Below are positions 63,224-64,000 of a stretch of DNA of 64,000 nucleotides, piece after piece. This DNA comes from Ignavibacteriales bacterium (lineage in GTDB: Bacteria > Bacteroidota > Ignavibacteria > Tepidaquicellales > Tepidaquicellaceae), in NCBI GenBank assembly GCA_020635255.1, contig JACKAC010000002.1, forward strand, positions 952,704 to 1,016,703, in the 5' to 3' direction. Each line of letters starts with the position of its first letter. Positions within the stretch are counted from its first letter, which is position 1. The position numbers and the translations under genes are program-made. The notes under the pieces were generated by a model. It was not told the DNA's origin. It saw only the letters and a list, made by a program, of their open reading frames with translations, and did not search any database.

Positions 63224-63801
63224 GGCGGCATTGCCGCCGCCCACTGAAAGTGACCAAAATTCAATTAGATGTTGCAGTTGACTGCTTTAACTATTGATTA
63301 TTGTGTAATTAAGCCCGTTTGTTTCTCCTGAAAAATTATCATTTTACCCTCCCTTTCTTAATTTTCATGTGAATTTATAGCTTTTTACCCTCGGGGACAA
63401 AGAAACTTTCTTACAATGTTCCAGTCCTCTATATGTAGATATCGCATGAAAGCACGATTTTTTGCTAAAAACGCACTTTCTCTCTAATAGTGTACCGTTT
63501 AGCAGTAATTGTCTCAGGTGCTTTTCCACTATTTGTGGTATTCTACAGCAAAATATAACAAGTATGACGCAGATCAAAAAGTTTTTGGCGATAACCAGGA
63601 TTTCCGCATATCGATCCGGCTTAAATTAGGCAGGTGATACCCTCTCAGAGCTAAAAATTCCCCCTCTCAGATAAGAATTGTATCTCACAACAGATAAAAA
63701 TGCAGTGATTTCATTTTTATTTTCGAGACAATTGAACTTTTCTTCGGAATATTGAACCTGAAAAAACAGCATTTTAAAAAAATCGCATTTTAAAAATGCC
63801 A

Positions 63802-63826
63802 CGAGACAATTAAAAAATCTTTCTTT
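63802..63826 (+). promoter_or_regulatory. CGAGACA-N7-AATCTTTCTTT element, copy B
   Basis: CGAGACA (63802-63808), 7 nt and AATCTTTCTTT (63816-63826) match copy A at 60078 in sequence and spacing. Another CGAGACA with a partly matching tail (TTTTCTTCGG) lies 78 nt upstream at 63724. Confidence 0.6.
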
Positions 63827-63855
63827 TGACAGGGGAGCATTTCGATATAAATTTG
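63825..63855 (+). promoter_or_regulatory. Consensus Bacteroidetes promoter of the right-edge gene
   Basis: TTTG (63825-63828), 19 nt and TAAATTTG (63848-63855) match the consensus perfectly. The ~65-nt leader to ATG 63926 is A-rich with repeated ACAAAAA units. Confidence 0.7.
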
Positions 63856-63925
63856 TATCAAAAGGTTCTAATAAAATTAAAAAACATTTTAAAACAAAAA
63901 ACAAAAACAAAAAGGAAAACAAAAA

Positions 63926-64000
63926 ATGACAAACACAACAAAAGTAGCAACAAAGGTAAGAAATTTCACACTCGCAGCAATTCTTTTAGTGATCGGTATC
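63926..64000 (+). CDS. Partial CDS with N-terminal hydrophobic segment (3' end beyond window)
   Basis: Twenty-five codons are visible: a polar, basic beginning 'MTNTTKVATKVRNF' and then 'TLAAILLVIGI', the start of a signal peptide or membrane helix. The strong promoter, A-rich leader and ATG leave little doubt that it is a gene. The product cannot be named. Its upstream region parallels that of the sorting-domain gene at 60199. Confidence 0.6.
   Translation, partial: MTNTTKVATKVRNFTLAAILLVIGI

Larger units (their letters stand above)
63224..63925. other. Long intergenic region with repeated short motifs
   Basis: About 700 nt without a convincing gene. It contains the CCTCTCAGA motif twice near 63640-63670, GCATTTTAAAAA twice near 63770-63795, and CGAGACA boxes at 63724 and 63802. 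Two minus-strand open stretches of 70-98 codons are low-complexity and unsupported. The 3' end is the promoter and A-rich leader of the gene at 63926. Confidence 0.5.

Noticed and set aside
63626..63922. 98-codon minus-strand frame near the right edge
   Set aside because: It is Phe/Leu/Lys low-complexity arising from A/T runs, and it covers the promoter and leader of the plus-strand gene at 63926.

Overview
This window reads as a chromosomal contig from an uncultured member of the Bacteroidota/Chlorobiota/Ignavibacteria assemblage, most like Ignavibacteria. Several signs point there. Secreted proteins end in type IX secretion (T9SS) sorting domains with the 'YPNPFNP' signature. Several promoters fit the Bacteroidetes pattern TTTG-N19-21-TAnnTTTG. 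atpD-atpC stand as a split pair away from the rest of the ATP synthase genes. DUF3667 and DUF393 families are present. AddAB-type helicase/nuclease genes are present. No rRNA, integrase, transposase or CRISPR array was seen; there are two tRNAs (Ala-CGC and Leu-CAA).

Layout. 1-3.8 kb (minus): sigma-54 activator, LptE-like lipoprotein, cellulose-synthase-like glycosyltransferase and a TPR protein cut by the window edge. 4-5.2 kb: a T9SS-exported beta-propeller-like protein. 5.3-8.6 kb: GT-C membrane glycosyltransferase, NAD-dependent sugar epimerase and polyprenyl-phosphate-type GT2. 8.6-14.8 kb (minus): metG, folP, copA, a metal-binding lipoprotein and a methyltransferase, tightly packed. 14.9-22 kb (minus): a solitary Mrr-type endonuclease, a DCC-family protein and addB/addA. 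22.1-25.6 kb: a phosphatase and a probable metal-related envelope cluster. 25.7-30.9 kb: tRNA-Ala, gyrA, threonine aldolase and a ClC chloride transporter. 30.9-37.4 kb (minus): two papain-like amidases flanking serC, a SerB-SerA fusion and three tandem DUF3667 paralogues. 37.7-39.5 kb: a divergent NtrC-like regulator followed by two very small membrane proteins. 39.6-46.6 kb: outer-membrane protein, subtilase, birA, lipoproteins, GH3, Ada-like repair protein and a zinc carboxypeptidase-like protein. 47-49.5 kb: a 14-repeat T9SS protein. 49.6-51.6 kb: tRNA-Leu and glmS. 51.9-53.1 kb: another T9SS propeller protein with a frameshifted signal peptide. 53.3-57.5 kb: a surface-sugar decoration cluster (MBOAT, SGNH-like, formyltransferase, deacetylase). 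57.6-59.4 kb: atpD-atpC. 59.4-64 kb: a low-density accessory region with small genes and repeated promoter elements.

How the genes work together. Serine biosynthesis is complete in two adjacent ORFs: the SerA and SerB activities sit in one polypeptide and SerC in the next. The 53.3-57.5 kb genes look like an operon that acylates, formylates and deacetylates a surface glycan. This operon sits between two copies of the atpD promoter and 5' coding region: an intact copy at 57.5 kb and a decayed one at 53.2 kb. That is the clearest sign of a genomic rearrangement here. The right end holds two genes (60.2 kb and 63.9 kb) that share an unusual upstream architecture and A-rich leaders. One encodes a free-standing T9SS-sorting-domain-like protein without a signal peptide.

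All functional calls come from motif recognition by eye. No database search or structure prediction was run.
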